Below are positions 18,268-27,569 of a stretch of DNA of 64,000 nucleotides, piece by piece. Source of the DNA: Clostridia bacterium (GTDB lineage: Bacteria; Bacillota; Clostridia; Oscillospirales; CAG-272); NCBI GenBank assembly GCA_017621755.1, contig JAGASL010000044.1, positions 1 through 64,000 on the forward strand, written 5' to 3'. The position numbers and the translations under genes are program-made. The notes beneath the pieces are model-generated. The model made no database searches. It worked only from the letters and a program-made list of their open reading frames with translations, and was not told the DNA's origin. Positions within the stretch are counted from its first letter, which is position 1. Every line of letters starts with the position of its first letter.

Positions 18268-19092
18268 ATGAAACAAAAACTTTCTGAGCTGCAAGCCCCC
18301 GCGCTTGCCGGCGTTGTGAGAGAACGCAACGCACACGCAGCGATTGCGGAAATGAAAAACTGCTACATGGATGGTGCAACCATGATCGATCTGCACCTTT
18401 CCTGCCTTGCGGATATCGGCGCAGAGGAGCTGAAGCAGGTCATGGCCGCATCCCGGCTGCCTGTGCTGGCGTTGAATTACAACATTACTTACCAAGGGGC
18501 GGATGCCGGCTTGACGGAGGAGGCCCGTGCAGAAAGCCTGCTGCGCGCCGTAGAGGCAGGAGCGGCCGGTATCGATATGCAGGGATATACCTTCCATCTG
18601 CCGTCCAAGAGCGCCTTTTGCGGTGAAGACAAATATTCCTTTACAAAAGGAAACCCAAAGGAGATCGTGACCGACGAGGCGGTGATCGCACGGCAATGTG
18701 CGTTGATCGATCAGGTGCATGCCCAGGGGGCAGAGGTTCTTCTTTCCTGCCATCCCGGCATTCCAATGACAAGTGAGCAGGTCGTAGCGCTGGCGCTGTT
18801 TTTGGAAAAAAGAAATCCTGATATTATAAAGATTGTGACCAAGGCAGAAAACGAGGATGATCTGGCAGAGAGTATTCGCGCCATGCTTTTATTAAAGAAT
18901 GAGGTGAAAACGCCCGTTTCGTACCATGCAAACGGTGAGGCAGGCGCGCTTTCCCGCATCATCAATCCGTTGCTTGGTGGACAGATTGCCTTTTGCGTAG
19001 ATCGGTACAGCGAAAGCAGCACGATGGAGCAGCTTGATCTGCGTGCGACGGCTGCCATCGCAGAGAATATGAGGAGGCTTATAGGAGAATAA
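18268..19092 (+). CDS. type I 3-dehydroquinate dehydratase-like Schiff-base enzyme
   Basis: 274 residues from the ATG at 18268, with GGAGGTGAT directly upstream. The fold follows type I dehydroquinase (AroD): GATMIDL for strand 1, VLLSCHP with the general-base histidine (H162), and DIIKIVTKA with the Schiff-base lysine (K188). ALSRI (R230) is in the place of the carboxylate-binding arginine. The acidic pair of AroD (E46/D50 in E. coli) is not conserved, and the loop SMGKYG is replaced by SYHANG, so the substrate probably differs from dehydroquinate. It is the first gene of an operon of oxidoreductases with no shikimate genes, which supports a catabolic dehydration or lyase step. Confidence 0.75.
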   Translation: MKQKLSELQAPALAGVVRERNAHAAIAEMKNCYMDGATMIDLHLSCLADIGAEELKQVMAASRLPVLALNYNITYQGADAGLTEEARAESLLRAVEAGAAGIDMQGYTFHLPSKSAFCGEDKYSFTKGNPKEIVTDEAVIARQCALIDQVHAQGAEVLLSCHPGIPMTSEQVVALALFLEKRNPDIIKIVTKAENEDDLAESIRAMLLLKNEVKTPVSYHANGEAGALSRIINPLLGGQIAFCVDRYSESSTMEQLDLRATAAIAENMRRLIGE

Positions 19093-19093
19093 A

Positions 19094-19846
19094 ATGATGA
19101 AGCAGTTTGAAGGACGTACGGCGATGGTTACGGGCGCGGGCAAGAATATCGGCAAAGAAATTGCGCTTGCCTTCGCCAAAAGTGGTGCCAACGTGATCGT
19201 TTGCGACTATAATCCCCAAAATGCAGAGGAGACCGTTCAAGAGATTGAGGCACTCGGCGTGGGGGCTATGGCTGCCGTTTGCGACGTGCGTGACAGAGAG
19301 AAGATCTTCGCCTATGTTGCCGCGGCAGTCGAACGGTTTGGTAAGATTGATTTTTTGGTAAACAACGCGGGGGGGAGCGCAGGCTTGCTCAATAAACTCA
19401 CGCGCTTTGTGGATGCGGAGCAGTCTACGCTTGATTTTGTTATTGACACCAATCTGAAAGGCGCATTTCATTGCGCGCAAGCCGTTTTACCCTCGATGAT
19501 CGCCCAAAAATACGGAAAGATCATCAATATTTCTTCAATTGCCGCCATCTGCGGTCTGTACGACCGCGTGGACTATGCCGCCGCCAAGGCGGGCATGATC
19601 GGTATGAGTAAGGCTCTTGCGATGGAGGTTGGTGAGTTCAATATCTGCGTCAACTGCGTCTCTCCCGGCGCCATTGAGCGTGACGGCGCCAAGTGGGCAC
19701 ATATGACTTATATGGGTGAGGACGGACACGCAGGCACACCCAAGGATATCGCGGATACCGTGCTCTTCCTTGCTTATCAGGATTACATTACGGGTGAGAA
19801 TATTGTGGTTGACGGTGGCAGAAGCCTTGGACCGAGCCACCGTTGA
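19094..19846 (+). CDS. short-chain dehydrogenase/reductase (FabG-like)
   Basis: 250 residues of the classical SDR type: cofactor loop GAGKNIGK, CDVRD, NNAGG, the catalytic Ser in NISSIAAI and the YAAAK pair, and the C-terminal VDGGRSLG. It starts one base after the previous stop. The acidic residue after strand 2 (VCDYNP) favours NAD over NADP. Within this operon it probably oxidises or reduces a hydroxyl of the sugar-like substrate. It is unlikely to be a fatty-acid enzyme. Confidence 0.82.
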   Translation: MMKQFEGRTAMVTGAGKNIGKEIALAFAKSGANVIVCDYNPQNAEETVQEIEALGVGAMAAVCDVRDREKIFAYVAAAVERFGKIDFLVNNAGGSAGLLNKLTRFVDAEQSTLDFVIDTNLKGAFHCAQAVLPSMIAQKYGKIINISSIAAICGLYDRVDYAAAKAGMIGMSKALAMEVGEFNICVNCVSPGAIERDGAKWAHMTYMGEDGHAGTPKDIADTVLFLAYQDYITGENIVVDGGRSLGPSHR

Positions 19847-19876
19847 AAATTAAAAAATACATGTAGGAAAGCGATA

Positions 19877-20884
19877 ATGAAAAGCAAACAGATAGTTTTT
19901 ACAGCAACACACAAAGCAGAGCTTTTGGAGGTAGACGTCTGCGAATTAAAGGAAAACGAAGTGTTGACCGATATGGAATACACTGTCGTCAGCGGCGGCA
20001 CTGAACGCGCTAACATTATGGCGATGCCCAATGCGGGCGGAGATAATTTCCCGAAAACGCTCGGTTATTGCGGGATCGGACACGTTATAAAGATAGGTTC
20101 GGCGGTTGATAATATAGCCGTCGGAGACCGTGTGCTCGTATATCACGGAAAGCATATGAAGTATAATGTTCGTACCGTTAAGGAGATAACGAAAGTCGAG
20201 AACGACAGTATTGATTCTCTCGATGCGGCTTTCGTTATTATAGCGGCAATGGGACTTGGCGGCGTTCGTAAGCTTGAGATAGAGCTTGGCGAGAGCGCAA
20301 TGATAATGGGGCTTGGACTTCTCGGTATTTTTGCGGTTCAGTTCTGCCGCCTCAGCGGCGCTTATCCCGTAATTGCCGTAGATCTCAATCCCGCTCGCCG
20401 CGAGCTTGCCCTGAAGCTTGGAGCGGACTATGCCTTTGATCCGTCCGTGCCCGATTTTGTAGAGCAGGTAAAAGCAGTTACAAAGGGCAAGGGAGTTCGC
20501 GCGACTGTTGAGGTCACAGGTGTGTCTGCCGCTATGAAGCAGGCGCTTGAATGTGCTTCTTGGATGGGCAGAATATCTTTGCTCGGCTGTACTCGTGTGT
20601 CTGACTGTTCGGTAGACTATTATCAACAGGTACACAAGCCTGGTGTCAAGCTTATCGGAGCGCACAATCTTGTTCGCCCGAAGGTAGAGTCCTATCCGCA
20701 TCACTGGACTCATCAGGACGACTGCAAGGCTATCCTTGATATGATTGCCGCAGGACGCATACAGGTCGCGCCTATCGTGTCTCGCGTAGTATCTCCCGAG
20801 GATTGCGCAGAAATATTTAATCAGCTCTGCGACGATCCGCATTTCCCCATGGGAACCGTATTTGATTGGAGAGAGATAAAATGA
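19877..20884 (+). CDS. MDR-superfamily dehydrogenase without the usual catalytic zinc cysteine
   Basis: 335 residues. A GroES-like N-terminal half (VVSGGTERANIM, LGYCGIGHV, GDRVLVYHG) precedes a Rossmann half (GLGLLGIFAVQFC, VIAVDLN). The normal zinc ligand motif C-G-T-D is replaced by SGGTE, as in several sugar-cluster MDR proteins, and no structural four-cysteine lobe is present. It belongs to the operon, and its stop overlaps the next ATG (ATGA). It may act on a ring hydroxyl of the same substrate as the neighbouring Gfo/Idh enzyme. Confidence 0.78.
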   Translation: MKSKQIVFTATHKAELLEVDVCELKENEVLTDMEYTVVSGGTERANIMAMPNAGGDNFPKTLGYCGIGHVIKIGSAVDNIAVGDRVLVYHGKHMKYNVRTVKEITKVENDSIDSLDAAFVIIAAMGLGGVRKLEIELGESAMIMGLGLLGIFAVQFCRLSGAYPVIAVDLNPARRELALKLGADYAFDPSVPDFVEQVKAVTKGKGVRATVEVTGVSAAMKQALECASWMGRISLLGCTRVSDCSVDYYQQVHKPGVKLIGAHNLVRPKVESYPHHWTHQDDCKAILDMIAAGRIQVAPIVSRVVSPEDCAEIFNQLCDDPHFPMGTVFDWREIK

Positions 20885-21894
20885 AAAAGCTAAAAGTAGG
20901 TCAGATCGGCATCGGGCACAACCACGGCGAGGGAAAAATGCAGGCGGTAAGAAAACTCCCGGAGCTGTTTGAGGTTGTTGGCTATGCCGAGGAAAACGAG
21001 TGCTGGGTAGAAAAGCGCGGTGGTCTTTCCTGCTACAAGGGGCTTCCCCGCATGAGCGTAGAGGAGATTATCGAAAAAAGCGATGCCATTCTTGTAGAAA
21101 GTGACGTTTGGAATCTGACCAAATATGCAGCGCTGTGTGTAGAGGCGGGCAAGCACATCCATATGGATAAGCCCGCAAGCGGTACGCTTGAAGAATACAA
21201 ATACGTGTTGGATACGGCAAAGGAAAAGAACTTGGTGGTTCAGCTCGGATATATGTACCGCTACAACCCCGCGGTTCTCGAATGCTTTGAACATATCAAG
21301 AACGGTGACATCGGAGAGATATATTCCATCAACGCCGAGATGAGCACCTTTCATAGCCCCGCGTACAAGACCTGGCTGACCAACTTTGGTGGCGGCATTA
21401 TGTATATTCTCGGAAGCCACCTTGTCGATCTGATCGTATATATGATGGGCGAGCCGAAAAAAATCACCTCGTTTTTGAAGCATACGGGGCTGGACGGCGT
21501 GGACGTTGAGGACAATAATCTTGCCGTTCTTGAATATGATAAGGCTCTTGCGAGGATTTTCGTGTCCTCGGTGGAGGTCAACGGATTCGGCAGACGGCAG
21601 CTTGTGGTATCGGGAAGTAAAGGAACGGTCAATATCTGCCCTCTTGAACGCCCGATTACAATGACCTACTCCGACACAAGCATCGCGGATAAAACCTACG
21701 AGGATCGAAAAATTGTCATTCCCTTTGAGGATCATACAGCAGATGGCAGATATGACGAAATGATACAGGATCTCTACGCCTATATCATGGGTACGAAGCA
21801 AAATCCCTTTACATATGAGCACGATTATCTTGTGCAGAAGGTACTGTCGGAGATAGTCGGAGGGGTACATTTCAATGGCAAAAATATTGATTAA
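20881..21894 (+). CDS. Gfo/Idh/MocA-family oxidoreductase
   Basis: About 338 residues from the ATG at 20881 (GGAGAG upstream). The N-terminal NAD(P) fold has GIGHNHGEGK. The family lysine is in HMDKPASGT (the EKP equivalent), followed by VVQLGYMYRYNP, and the C-terminal half has GGGIMYILGSHLVDL with the catalytic-region histidine. Members oxidise a ring carbinol of sugars or inositols. It is translationally coupled to the MDR gene before it and overlaps the amidohydrolase gene after it by 20 bases. Confidence 0.85.
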   Translation: MKKLKVGQIGIGHNHGEGKMQAVRKLPELFEVVGYAEENECWVEKRGGLSCYKGLPRMSVEEIIEKSDAILVESDVWNLTKYAALCVEAGKHIHMDKPASGTLEEYKYVLDTAKEKNLVVQLGYMYRYNPAVLECFEHIKNGDIGEIYSINAEMSTFHSPAYKTWLTNFGGGIMYILGSHLVDLIVYMMGEPKKITSFLKHTGLDGVDVEDNNLAVLEYDKALARIFVSSVEVNGFGRRQLVVSGSKGTVNICPLERPITMTYSDTSIADKTYEDRKIVIPFEDHTADGRYDEMIQDLYAYIMGTKQNPFTYEHDYLVQKVLSEIVGGVHFNGKNID

Positions 21895-22942
21895 AAACGG
21901 TCGCGTATGGGATGGCGAGCGTTTTTCTTGCGTGGATATTTTGACCGTGGAGGAGAACATATCCAGTATAGCCCCCCACATTTCCGAAAAAGCCGACTTT
22001 ACGTATGATGCAAGCGGCATGCTTGTGTCAGCGGGGTTGGTTGATATCCATACCCATATGCGGCAGGTTTCATCCGACGAATACGGTATTCCTATTGATG
22101 CGGTATGCCTTCCCTTTGGGGTAACGGCGGCGGTAGAGGCCTCGGCCGAAAAGGGAGATGGACGGCTGCTTTCCGCCTTTGCCGTAAAGGGGGCGGCTTT
22201 TGTCGCCTGCCGGATTGAGCATGATACAGCCGTGCTTGACATGACCGAGCGGCTCCTGCATGCGTATGGTGATGCCGGCGTAGGTGTAAAGGTGTTTTTT
22301 GACCGCGCGTGCAAGGAGCTGAAAAGCACCAAGCCCCTGCGCGAGATCTGCGCATTTGCCCATGCACGGGGGAAAAAGGTGTTGGTTCATTGCAATCACT
22401 CTCCCACTACCATGGAGGAGATCGTGGACACCCTGCAGGGGGGCGACATTGTAACACACATATACCACGGTGGTGAGCATACCATAGCCGATCATGGCTA
22501 TGCTGCCTATGATTTGGCAAAGCAAAAGGGTATTGTATTGGATGCAGGCATGGCAGGGCACGTGCACACCGATTTCTCGGTGCTGCGAAACGCCATAGAA
22601 GCGGGATATCTGCCGGATACCATCAGCACCGATATTACCCGATGCAGCGCCTTTTATAGGGGCGGCCGCTATGGGTTGACCATGTGTATGAGCATCATGC
22701 GCGCTGTTGGTATGGGCGAGGAGGATATCTTGCGTGCTGTTACCTCCCATCCCGCTCGTGCATTGGGAATGGCAGGTAAATGGGGATGCTTAAGGGTAGG
22801 GGGCACGGCTGACATAGCGGTGCTTGACTACACGCAGGAGGGCTTTGACCTGACGGATGCGGCAGGTCATCACATCACGTCAAAAAAAGGCTATCGTTGC
22901 GCGCTGACAATCGCAGATGGTCAAATCGTTTATAAACACTAA
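21875..22942 (+). CDS. amidohydrolase-superfamily metallohydrolase (dihydroorotase/deacetylase-like)
   Basis: 355 residues. Metal-site motifs of subtype I/III amidohydrolases are visible: DIHTHMR, the strand with the carboxylated-lysine candidate (VGVKVFF), VHCNHS, THIYHG and the late aspartate in STDITRC. The C-terminal sheet has GGTADIAVLDY. The pattern matches the EF_0837/AHA_3915 branch annotated as deacetylases. Its start lies inside the preceding gene. In this operon it could remove an N-acyl group or open a lactam or lactone; which is unresolved. Confidence 0.8.
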   Translation: MAKILIKNGRVWDGERFSCVDILTVEENISSIAPHISEKADFTYDASGMLVSAGLVDIHTHMRQVSSDEYGIPIDAVCLPFGVTAAVEASAEKGDGRLLSAFAVKGAAFVACRIEHDTAVLDMTERLLHAYGDAGVGVKVFFDRACKELKSTKPLREICAFAHARGKKVLVHCNHSPTTMEEIVDTLQGGDIVTHIYHGGEHTIADHGYAAYDLAKQKGIVLDAGMAGHVHTDFSVLRNAIEAGYLPDTISTDITRCSAFYRGGRYGLTMCMSIMRAVGMGEEDILRAVTSHPARALGMAGKWGCLRVGGTADIAVLDYTQEGFDLTDAAGHHITSKKGYRCALTIADGQIVYKH

Positions 22943-22955
22943 AAAGGAGATTTTG

Positions 22956-23963
22956 ATGATGAAAAAGGTTTTGGTTTTGGGCGCAACCGGTGCCATGGGC
23001 AGATATCTCGTTCCCGAATTGGCAGGCCTCGGCTATGCGGTTACCGGCGTAGGCTTGGAGGAGTGTGCTCCTTGGTCTGCCGAGCATGCTACTTATGTTC
23101 GTGGAAATGCATTTGATCAAGAATTCCTCGCCAAGCTGCTTGCCGAGGGGTTTGACGGTATTGTCAACTTTATGGACTACGGGCATTATGATTTTACCGA
23201 CTACTATCGTCTGTTCTTAGATAATACGGCGCATTATATTTTCCTTTCCTCCTGCCGCGTGTATGACGATAAGGAGCAGCCAATCAAGGAGACCTCGCCC
23301 CGCCTGTGGGATTCTTCGGAGGATGAGGTGCTGCGTGCCTCGCACGATTACTGTATTCAAAAGGCACAAAATGAGGATCTGCTGCTGGCATCGCCGTACG
23401 ATAATTTTACCATCGTTCGCCCCGCAACCACCTTCTCGACGATGCGCCTGCAGCTGGTTACGCTGGAATTTAACAATTGCGTTGCTCGTGCGCTGATGGG
23501 TAAGAAGGTCGTTTTGCCGGTGCAGGCAAAGGACAAGCCGGCTACGCTTTGCTGGGGCGGCGACGTGGCCAAGATGATCGCTCGCCTTCTCTTTAAGGAC
23601 GAGGCAAAGCGTGAAGTTTACAACGTTTGCTCCGCCGAGCATCGCACCTGGGAGGAGATTGCCGGCTACTATAACAAGCTGATCGGCCTGGAAGCTGTAT
23701 GGGTAGATAAGGAAGACTATCTTGCCATCCTGAGTCCCGAGGGCAGCATCAACGTGCGCTGGCAGCTGGAATATGCCAGATTGTTCCGTCGCATTACCGA
23801 TAACAGCAAGGTGCTTGCGCTGACAGGCTTGCGCCAGGAGGAGCTGATCCCGATGTACGATGGCTTGCAGCTGGAGATTGGCAATATTCCTGAAAGCTAT
23901 GTGCCCGCCGATACCGAGGTCGGTCTGCGTATGGATGAATACCTGAGAAAACACGGTCTGTGA
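22956..23963 (+). CDS. NAD-dependent epimerase/dehydratase-like extended SDR
   Basis: About 335 residues from ATG 22956 (AAGGAG six bases upstream; ATG 22959 is an alternative). Motifs: GATGAMGRYL for the nucleotide loop, FLSSCRVYDD for the serine strand, the YCIQK active pair, and TIVRPATTF. Extended SDRs epimerise, dehydrate or reduce sugars or sugar nucleotides. No other nucleotide-sugar gene is near, so a free or modified sugar is more likely here. Confidence 0.8.
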   Translation: MMKKVLVLGATGAMGRYLVPELAGLGYAVTGVGLEECAPWSAEHATYVRGNAFDQEFLAKLLAEGFDGIVNFMDYGHYDFTDYYRLFLDNTAHYIFLSSCRVYDDKEQPIKETSPRLWDSSEDEVLRASHDYCIQKAQNEDLLLASPYDNFTIVRPATTFSTMRLQLVTLEFNNCVARALMGKKVVLPVQAKDKPATLCWGGDVAKMIARLLFKDEAKREVYNVCSAEHRTWEEIAGYYNKLIGLEAVWVDKEDYLAILSPEGSINVRWQLEYARLFRRITDNSKVLALTGLRQEELIPMYDGLQLEIGNIPESYVPADTEVGLRMDEYLRKHGL

Positions 23964-23973
23964 GGAATCAGAT

Positions 23974-24954
23974 ATGAAAGCAATGCTGGTAAACGCGAAC
24001 AAAGACCTCGTTTGGACGGATGTAGAGGATCCCATCATCAGGGATGATGAGGTGCTGGTCAAGATCTATGCTGCCGCACTCAACCGTGCGGATCTCTTGC
24101 AAAGGCAAGGGAAATATCCCTCCCCGGCAGGCTGCCCCGAATGGATGGGGTTGGAGGTAGCAGGCGTGATCGCGGAGGTTGGCCCGGCCGTAAGCGATTG
24201 GAAGGTGGGCGACCGTGTTTGCGCTCTGCTTGGCGGCGGAGGTTACGCTGAATACGTGGCGGTCAAGCACGATATGCTGATGCCCGTTCCGCACGGTCTT
24301 TCCTTGATCGAGGCATCCGCCCTCCCTGAGGCATATGCGACCTCTTATCTTAATCTTTTTATAGAAGGGCATTTGGAGGCCGGTCAGACCGCGTTTGTCC
24401 CTGCCGGTGCTTCCGGTCTTGCCTCGGTCGCTATTCCCATGGCCAAGGCGTTTGGCGCACGGGTCATCACCTCCGTCTTGTCTGATGAAATTGCCGAGAA
24501 GATCAAGTCGTTTGGTGCTGATGTGGTGATCAATTCCCAAGCGCAATGCGTGGAGGAGATTTTAAAGGCCGAAGAGGAAAATGGCACGCCTGTCAACGTT
24601 TCTATGGATTGCCTGTGCGGTGAAACGCTTGGCAAGAGCCTGCCGTATATGGCGCGAGGCGGTTATTGGATCGTCATCTCTACGCTGGCAGGCATCGAAA
24701 CCACCGTGCAGCTTCGTCCGTTGCTGACCAAGGGGCTGCACCTGGTAGGCAGCATGCTGCGCAATCGGACACCGGAATTCAAGGCATATATCCTTTCCGA
24801 GCTTGTCAAAAACGTATGGCCAAAGATCGAGGATGGCTCTATCAAGCCCTCGATCTACCGCGTGCTGCCCATCACGCAAGCCGCAGAGGCGCACGCCATT
24901 CTTGAACGCGGTGAAAACGTGGGAAAGGTCGTTTTGAGCGTTTGCGATGAGTAA
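23974..24954 (+). CDS. quinone-oxidoreductase-type MDR protein (TP53I3/PIG3-like)
   Basis: 326 residues. The signature ALNRADLLQRQGKYP, LEVAGVIAEVG, GDRVCALLGGGGYAEY and AGASGLASVA match NADPH:quinone oxidoreductases of the PIG3 branch, which lack zinc. It starts ten bases after the epimerase stop and overlaps the next gene by eight bases. The operon thus contains two zinc-less MDR enzymes, which may reduce an enone formed by the Schiff-base dehydratase; that link is inference. Confidence 0.82.
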   Translation: MKAMLVNANKDLVWTDVEDPIIRDDEVLVKIYAAALNRADLLQRQGKYPSPAGCPEWMGLEVAGVIAEVGPAVSDWKVGDRVCALLGGGGYAEYVAVKHDMLMPVPHGLSLIEASALPEAYATSYLNLFIEGHLEAGQTAFVPAGASGLASVAIPMAKAFGARVITSVLSDEIAEKIKSFGADVVINSQAQCVEEILKAEEENGTPVNVSMDCLCGETLGKSLPYMARGGYWIVISTLAGIETTVQLRPLLTKGLHLVGSMLRNRTPEFKAYILSELVKNVWPKIEDGSIKPSIYRVLPITQAAEAHAILERGENVGKVVLSVCDE

Positions 24955-25885
24955 GAATAAGACCATATGGCTGGCCCTTGTTACAATGCTTTTGTGGGGC
25001 TCGCTTTTTCCAATGGTGAAATTGGGCTTTGCGGCATATAACGTCCAAAGCACTGCAGATATATTGTTGTTTGCCGGCATTCGCTTTGTTGCTTGTGGCG
25101 CAGTAATCTGCCTTTTTTCTGCTGTGCGTGATCGAAAATCCTACCGGCCGGTTAAAAAAGCACTCCTTCCCATTTTGCTTTCCGGCTTGTTTGCCATTAT
25201 CTTGCATTATGGCTTTACCTATATCGGGTTAGAAATGACAGACAGCTCAAAAACGGCGCTGCTTAAACAAATCGGTGCCTTGCTTTACGTTTGCTTTTCT
25301 TTCCTGTTCATCAAAGAGGATCGCCCCACGCCACAAAAGATTGGCGGCGCTTTAGTAGGCTTTTTGGGCATGATAGCTTTGAATATCACGGCAGAGGGGA
25401 TGTCCTTCTATATCGGTGATCTGCTGATTTTATGCGCCTCGTTTTGCACGGTCTTTTCAAACGTGATCAGCAAACGGGTCTTTGCGTGGGTTGCCCCCGT
25501 TACCGCAACCGGCATCTCCCAGCTGTTTGGCGGACTTGTGCTGCTTATTGTCGGGCTGCTGATGGGGGGCAGGGTAAGCTTTTCTGCCAACAGCTCGCTT
25601 TGGATCATGGCGTATATATGCGCTGCCTCTATCGTCAGCTACTGTATGTGGTTTGGCATCGTCAAGAGTGGTGAGCTTTCCCGGCTGTTTATCATCAAAT
25701 TTGCCGAGCCGGTTTTTGCCTGCATCTTCGGCGCGTTTATATTAAAAGAAAACATTTGGCGGGTGCAATATTTGGTCGCCTTTCTGCTGATCAGCGGCGG
25801 CATTTTGCTCTCACACATCGGGTGCGGAAAGCACATAAAACAGGAGAAAAAGCATGCTACTGATTCCACAACCAAAGACCGTTGA
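24947..25885 (+). CDS. EamA/DMT-family transporter
   Basis: 312 residues with about ten hydrophobic helices in two homologous halves (LALVTMLLWGSLFPMVKLGF; the second half starts near YIGDLLILCASFC). Halves of this kind define drug/metabolite transporters, which usually export or exchange amino acids and metabolites. The start lies in the end of the preceding gene, and the end overlaps the GH20 gene by 32 bases, so it is part of the operon. A basic tail (KHIKQEKKHATDSTTKDR) is cytoplasmic. Confidence 0.83.
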   Translation: MSKNKTIWLALVTMLLWGSLFPMVKLGFAAYNVQSTADILLFAGIRFVACGAVICLFSAVRDRKSYRPVKKALLPILLSGLFAIILHYGFTYIGLEMTDSSKTALLKQIGALLYVCFSFLFIKEDRPTPQKIGGALVGFLGMIALNITAEGMSFYIGDLLILCASFCTVFSNVISKRVFAWVAPVTATGISQLFGGLVLLIVGLLMGGRVSFSANSSLWIMAYICAASIVSYCMWFGIVKSGELSRLFIIKFAEPVFACIFGAFILKENIWRVQYLVAFLLISGGILLSHIGCGKHIKQEKKHATDSTTKDR

Positions 25886-27560
25886 AAGGCGAGGGGGCTT
25901 TCTGAACACGACCAGCCTTGCCTGCATGTCAGAGATAGAGGATGCAAGAATTCAATCGGCGCTCAACAAATTGCCGCTGGCAAGTGACGGTGCTGCCTTT
26001 ATCATTCATATCACCGGTGAGAATGGTGAGGGATATGCTATGGATATTACCGAAGAATCCGTCACCGTTACAGCCAAAAGCGCGCGCGGTGCCTTTTATG
26101 CCATCCAAACGCTGCGCCAGCTGTTTGCGCAGAGTGAGATTCCTTGCGTGCATATCGAGGATGAGCCGGATTTTGCATATCGTTGCTATTACCACGATAT
26201 CACACGCGGGAAAATACCGACCGTGGAAACCTTTAAAAAGCTGATCGACCTTCTTGCCTATTACAAGATCAACGCCCTGCAGGTGTATTCAGAGCACGTG
26301 TTTGATTTTTTTGAGTTCCAAGGCGTTACCGCAAGAACGGGCTGTCTTACCAGGGCTGAGATCAAGGAAATAGAGGACTATTGCTACAACCATTTTATAG
26401 AATTTTCTCCTTCCATCGCGACCTTCGGTCATCTGTATGAGCTGCTTCAGCAGGATGCCTATAAAAAGTACTGTATGCTCAGGGATTATGAGCCGAAAGA
26501 GTCCTTTTGGTATGAGCGGGTCAATCACCATACGATCGATCCGCTGAATCCCGAAAGCTTTGCCATCATCAAAAGCATTCTTGATCAAACGGTATTTGCC
26601 TTCAAAAGCAATATCATCAACATTGGCGGGGATGAGACCTTTGATCTTGTTACGGGCAGATACGAGCATCTGGATACCGGCAGACTGTACGTTGATTTTA
26701 TGAAAAAAATCATCAACTATTTGCTGGGTCTTGGCAAAACCGTCATGATGTGGCCGGATATTCTTGCCAAGCATCCGGAGCTTGCCGGCGAAATTCCCGA
26801 GGAGGTCATTCTGATACCGTACGGGTATGGACGTTATCCCGATCGGGATGTCATCAACGTTTCAAGAGCGGCGGCATCTAACCACAGAATTTTGGTGGCT
26901 CCGAGCACCAATTCCTGGTGCCGTTTGATCGAGGATACGGTACACGGCGAAAAAAGCATGACGCATATGACAGAGCTTGGCGCTCAATACGGCGCACTCG
27001 GTGTACTGAATACCAACTGGGGCGATTGGGGACACCCGTGCAGCATAGAGATGCATACCTACGGTATCGTTTATGGGGCAGAGCGCTCCTGGAACGCGCA
27101 GACGCTTCCCGATCAGGAATTTGCCAAACGGGTAGACAAGCTTGTCTACGGCTATGACGGGGCGGTATCCTTGATCAAAAAGGTAAGCGCGCTTGCCACC
27201 GATACCTGTTATTGGGATTTTGGCAAGTATTATTCTAACACCGTGTACAACGGTCATCTGGCAGTCAATATTCCGGATGAAGAAGCAACCCGTCGGGTAC
27301 AAGCGGAATGTCTTGCGCTGCTGAAAGCCGTAGAAGAGCAAAGGTGGCAGCAGGAGGAATATCGCGAGGAGCTTCTTCTTTCGATAGAGGGGATTGCGAT
27401 CATGGCAGAGCTGTTTTCAAAATTCGGCGGCTATCCGATCGCAAGAAAAACCGATACCGTATCATGGCTGAAAAGATACCGTGAAAAATGGGTAAGCAAA
27501 AACAAGGAAAGCGAGCTTGCAGAAATAGAGAAGATGTTTCTGTATTTGGATCGCCTTTGA
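25854..27560 (+). CDS. glycoside hydrolase family 20 (beta-N-acetylhexosaminidase-type), cytoplasmic
   Basis: 568 residues without a signal peptide. An N-terminal GH20b-like domain (VTAKSARGAFYAIQTLRQLF) precedes the TIM barrel (YYHDITRGKIPTVETFKKLI). The catalytic acidic pair is D260-E261 in NIGGDETFD, followed by VMMWPDI. GH20 enzymes cleave terminal beta-GlcNAc, GalNAc or sulfated forms by substrate-assisted catalysis. It is the last gene of the operon, so the released sugar may be the substrate of the upstream enzymes. Import of the intact oligosaccharide is required; no importer is in this operon. Confidence 0.83.
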   Translation: MLLIPQPKTVERRGGFLNTTSLACMSEIEDARIQSALNKLPLASDGAAFIIHITGENGEGYAMDITEESVTVTAKSARGAFYAIQTLRQLFAQSEIPCVHIEDEPDFAYRCYYHDITRGKIPTVETFKKLIDLLAYYKINALQVYSEHVFDFFEFQGVTARTGCLTRAEIKEIEDYCYNHFIEFSPSIATFGHLYELLQQDAYKKYCMLRDYEPKESFWYERVNHHTIDPLNPESFAIIKSILDQTVFAFKSNIINIGGDETFDLVTGRYEHLDTGRLYVDFMKKIINYLLGLGKTVMMWPDILAKHPELAGEIPEEVILIPYGYGRYPDRDVINVSRAAASNHRILVAPSTNSWCRLIEDTVHGEKSMTHMTELGAQYGALGVLNTNWGDWGHPCSIEMHTYGIVYGAERSWNAQTLPDQEFAKRVDKLVYGYDGAVSLIKKVSALATDTCYWDFGKYYSNTVYNGHLAVNIPDEEATRRVQAECLALLKAVEEQRWQQEEYREELLLSIEGIAIMAELFSKFGGYPIARKTDTVSWLKRYREKWVSKNKESELAEIEKMFLYLDRL

Positions 27561-27569
27561 TGTTTGCCT

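Noticed and set aside
18268-19092. Housekeeping aroD of the shikimate pathway
   Set aside because: Substrate-binding residues differ and no other aromatic biosynthesis gene is near; the operon context is catabolic.
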